In this document: one piece after another, positions 5,705 to 5,892 of the stretch
How positions within the stretch are numbered: position 1 is the stretch's first letter
Layout: each line of letters starts with the position of its first letter
DNA from: Roseimaritima sp.
GTDB taxonomy: Bacteria > Planctomycetota > Planctomycetia > Pirellulales > Pirellulaceae
NCBI GenBank assembly: GCA_007124075.1
Contig: SLFV01000187.1
Coordinates: 1 to 5,892, forward strand
Direction of reading: 5' to 3'
DNA: 5,892 bases
Notes under the pieces: generated by a model
What the model was told of the DNA's origin: nothing
Database searches by the model: none
What the model saw: only the letters and a program-made list of their open reading frames with translations
Program-made: the position numbers and the translations under genes

Positions 5705-5892
5705 GCTAAAATCTCCCGGTCAAAAGCCGTCCCTGCATCCTTCCGCATCACCGTAATCGCTACCGATTTCGGCATTGGCAGCCGATACGGACGATGGCTT
5801 GTCAACGCTTCAAACACATCCACAACCGAGCAGATCTTTGCCCACGGATGAATCTCTTGCTCTGGCAGGCCAACGGGATATCCACGACCGTC
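5665..5892 (-). CDS. HD-GYP domain protein, C-terminal 75 residues, probable c-di-GMP phosphodiesterase
   Basis: Only the end of the gene is present; it enters from the right edge and stops at the TGA at 5665-5667. The first visible residues are DGRGYPVGLP, the GYP signature that follows the HHE motif in HD-GYP phosphodiesterases. Then come EIHPWAKICSVVDVFEALTSHRPYR, matching the conserved 'ARIxxVaDvfDALTSxRPYR' helix, in which the aspartate (D25 of the fragment) is a metal ligand in this family, and DAGTAFDREIL, matching the usual 'GThFDP' segment. Family members hydrolyse cyclic di-GMP to pGpG or GMP. The HD dyad, the HHE residues and any N-terminal receiver or sensor domain lie outside the window, so activity cannot be judged. 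The last 40 bp overlap the start of the PilZ gene in another frame. Confidence 0.9.
   Translation of the reverse strand, partial: DGRGYPVGLPEQEIHPWAKICSVVDVFEALTSHRPYRLPMPKSVAITVMRKDAGTAFDREILACWTQITRDCWHD

Noticed and set aside
5500..5709. Plus-strand 69-codon frame opposite the PilZ gene
   Set aside because: Antisense shadow of the PilZ protein, which carries both RxxxR and DxSxxG motifs.

Overview
The window looks like chromosomal DNA of a planctomycete, most likely a Pirellulales/Rhodopirellula-like bacterium. Reasons: moderate-to-high GC, loosely packed genes with long spacers, an unusual large isoleucyl-tRNA synthetase, an extremely acidic orphan protein, a divergent stand-alone GroES, and GCACAGRC...TGTGC-type palindromes of a kind I recall as scattered through planctomycete genomes. 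The taxonomic call rests on recognition from memory, not on a search.

Layout. Minus strand, 1-1879: the first 626 codons of ileS; the C-terminal part, including the KMSKS loop, lies off the left edge. Immediately upstream on the same strand (1909-2358) is a 149-residue protein that is 48% Asp+Glu, probably co-transcribed with ileS. From 2359 to 2842 lies a 484-bp divergent spacer with no credible gene but many palindromes. The most striking is a roughly 165-bp unit (2403-2568) bounded by long imperfect inverted repeats and holding three internal hairpins. An 8-bp inverted repeat with a 20-bp spacer (2581-2616) lies next to it. Plus strand, 2843-4699: a 618-residue exported protein of unknown function, followed by a divergent GroES-family co-chaperonin (4784-5113) with no GroEL gene in view. 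Minus strand, entering from the right edge: the last 75 codons of an HD-GYP domain protein (5665-5892), overlapping by 40 bp a PilZ-domain protein (5177-5704).

How the parts fit. The right end is a compact cyclic-di-GMP module: a probable c-di-GMP phosphodiesterase translationally coupled to a probable c-di-GMP receptor. The left end is a translation gene (ileS) headed by a polyacidic protein. If transcription of that pair starts beyond the palindromic unit, the unit would lie in its 5' leader. The best candidates for something undescribed are the 2403-2568 structured element (a mobile palindromic unit or a leader RNA) and the polyacidic protein with its hydrophobic residues at strict four-residue spacing.
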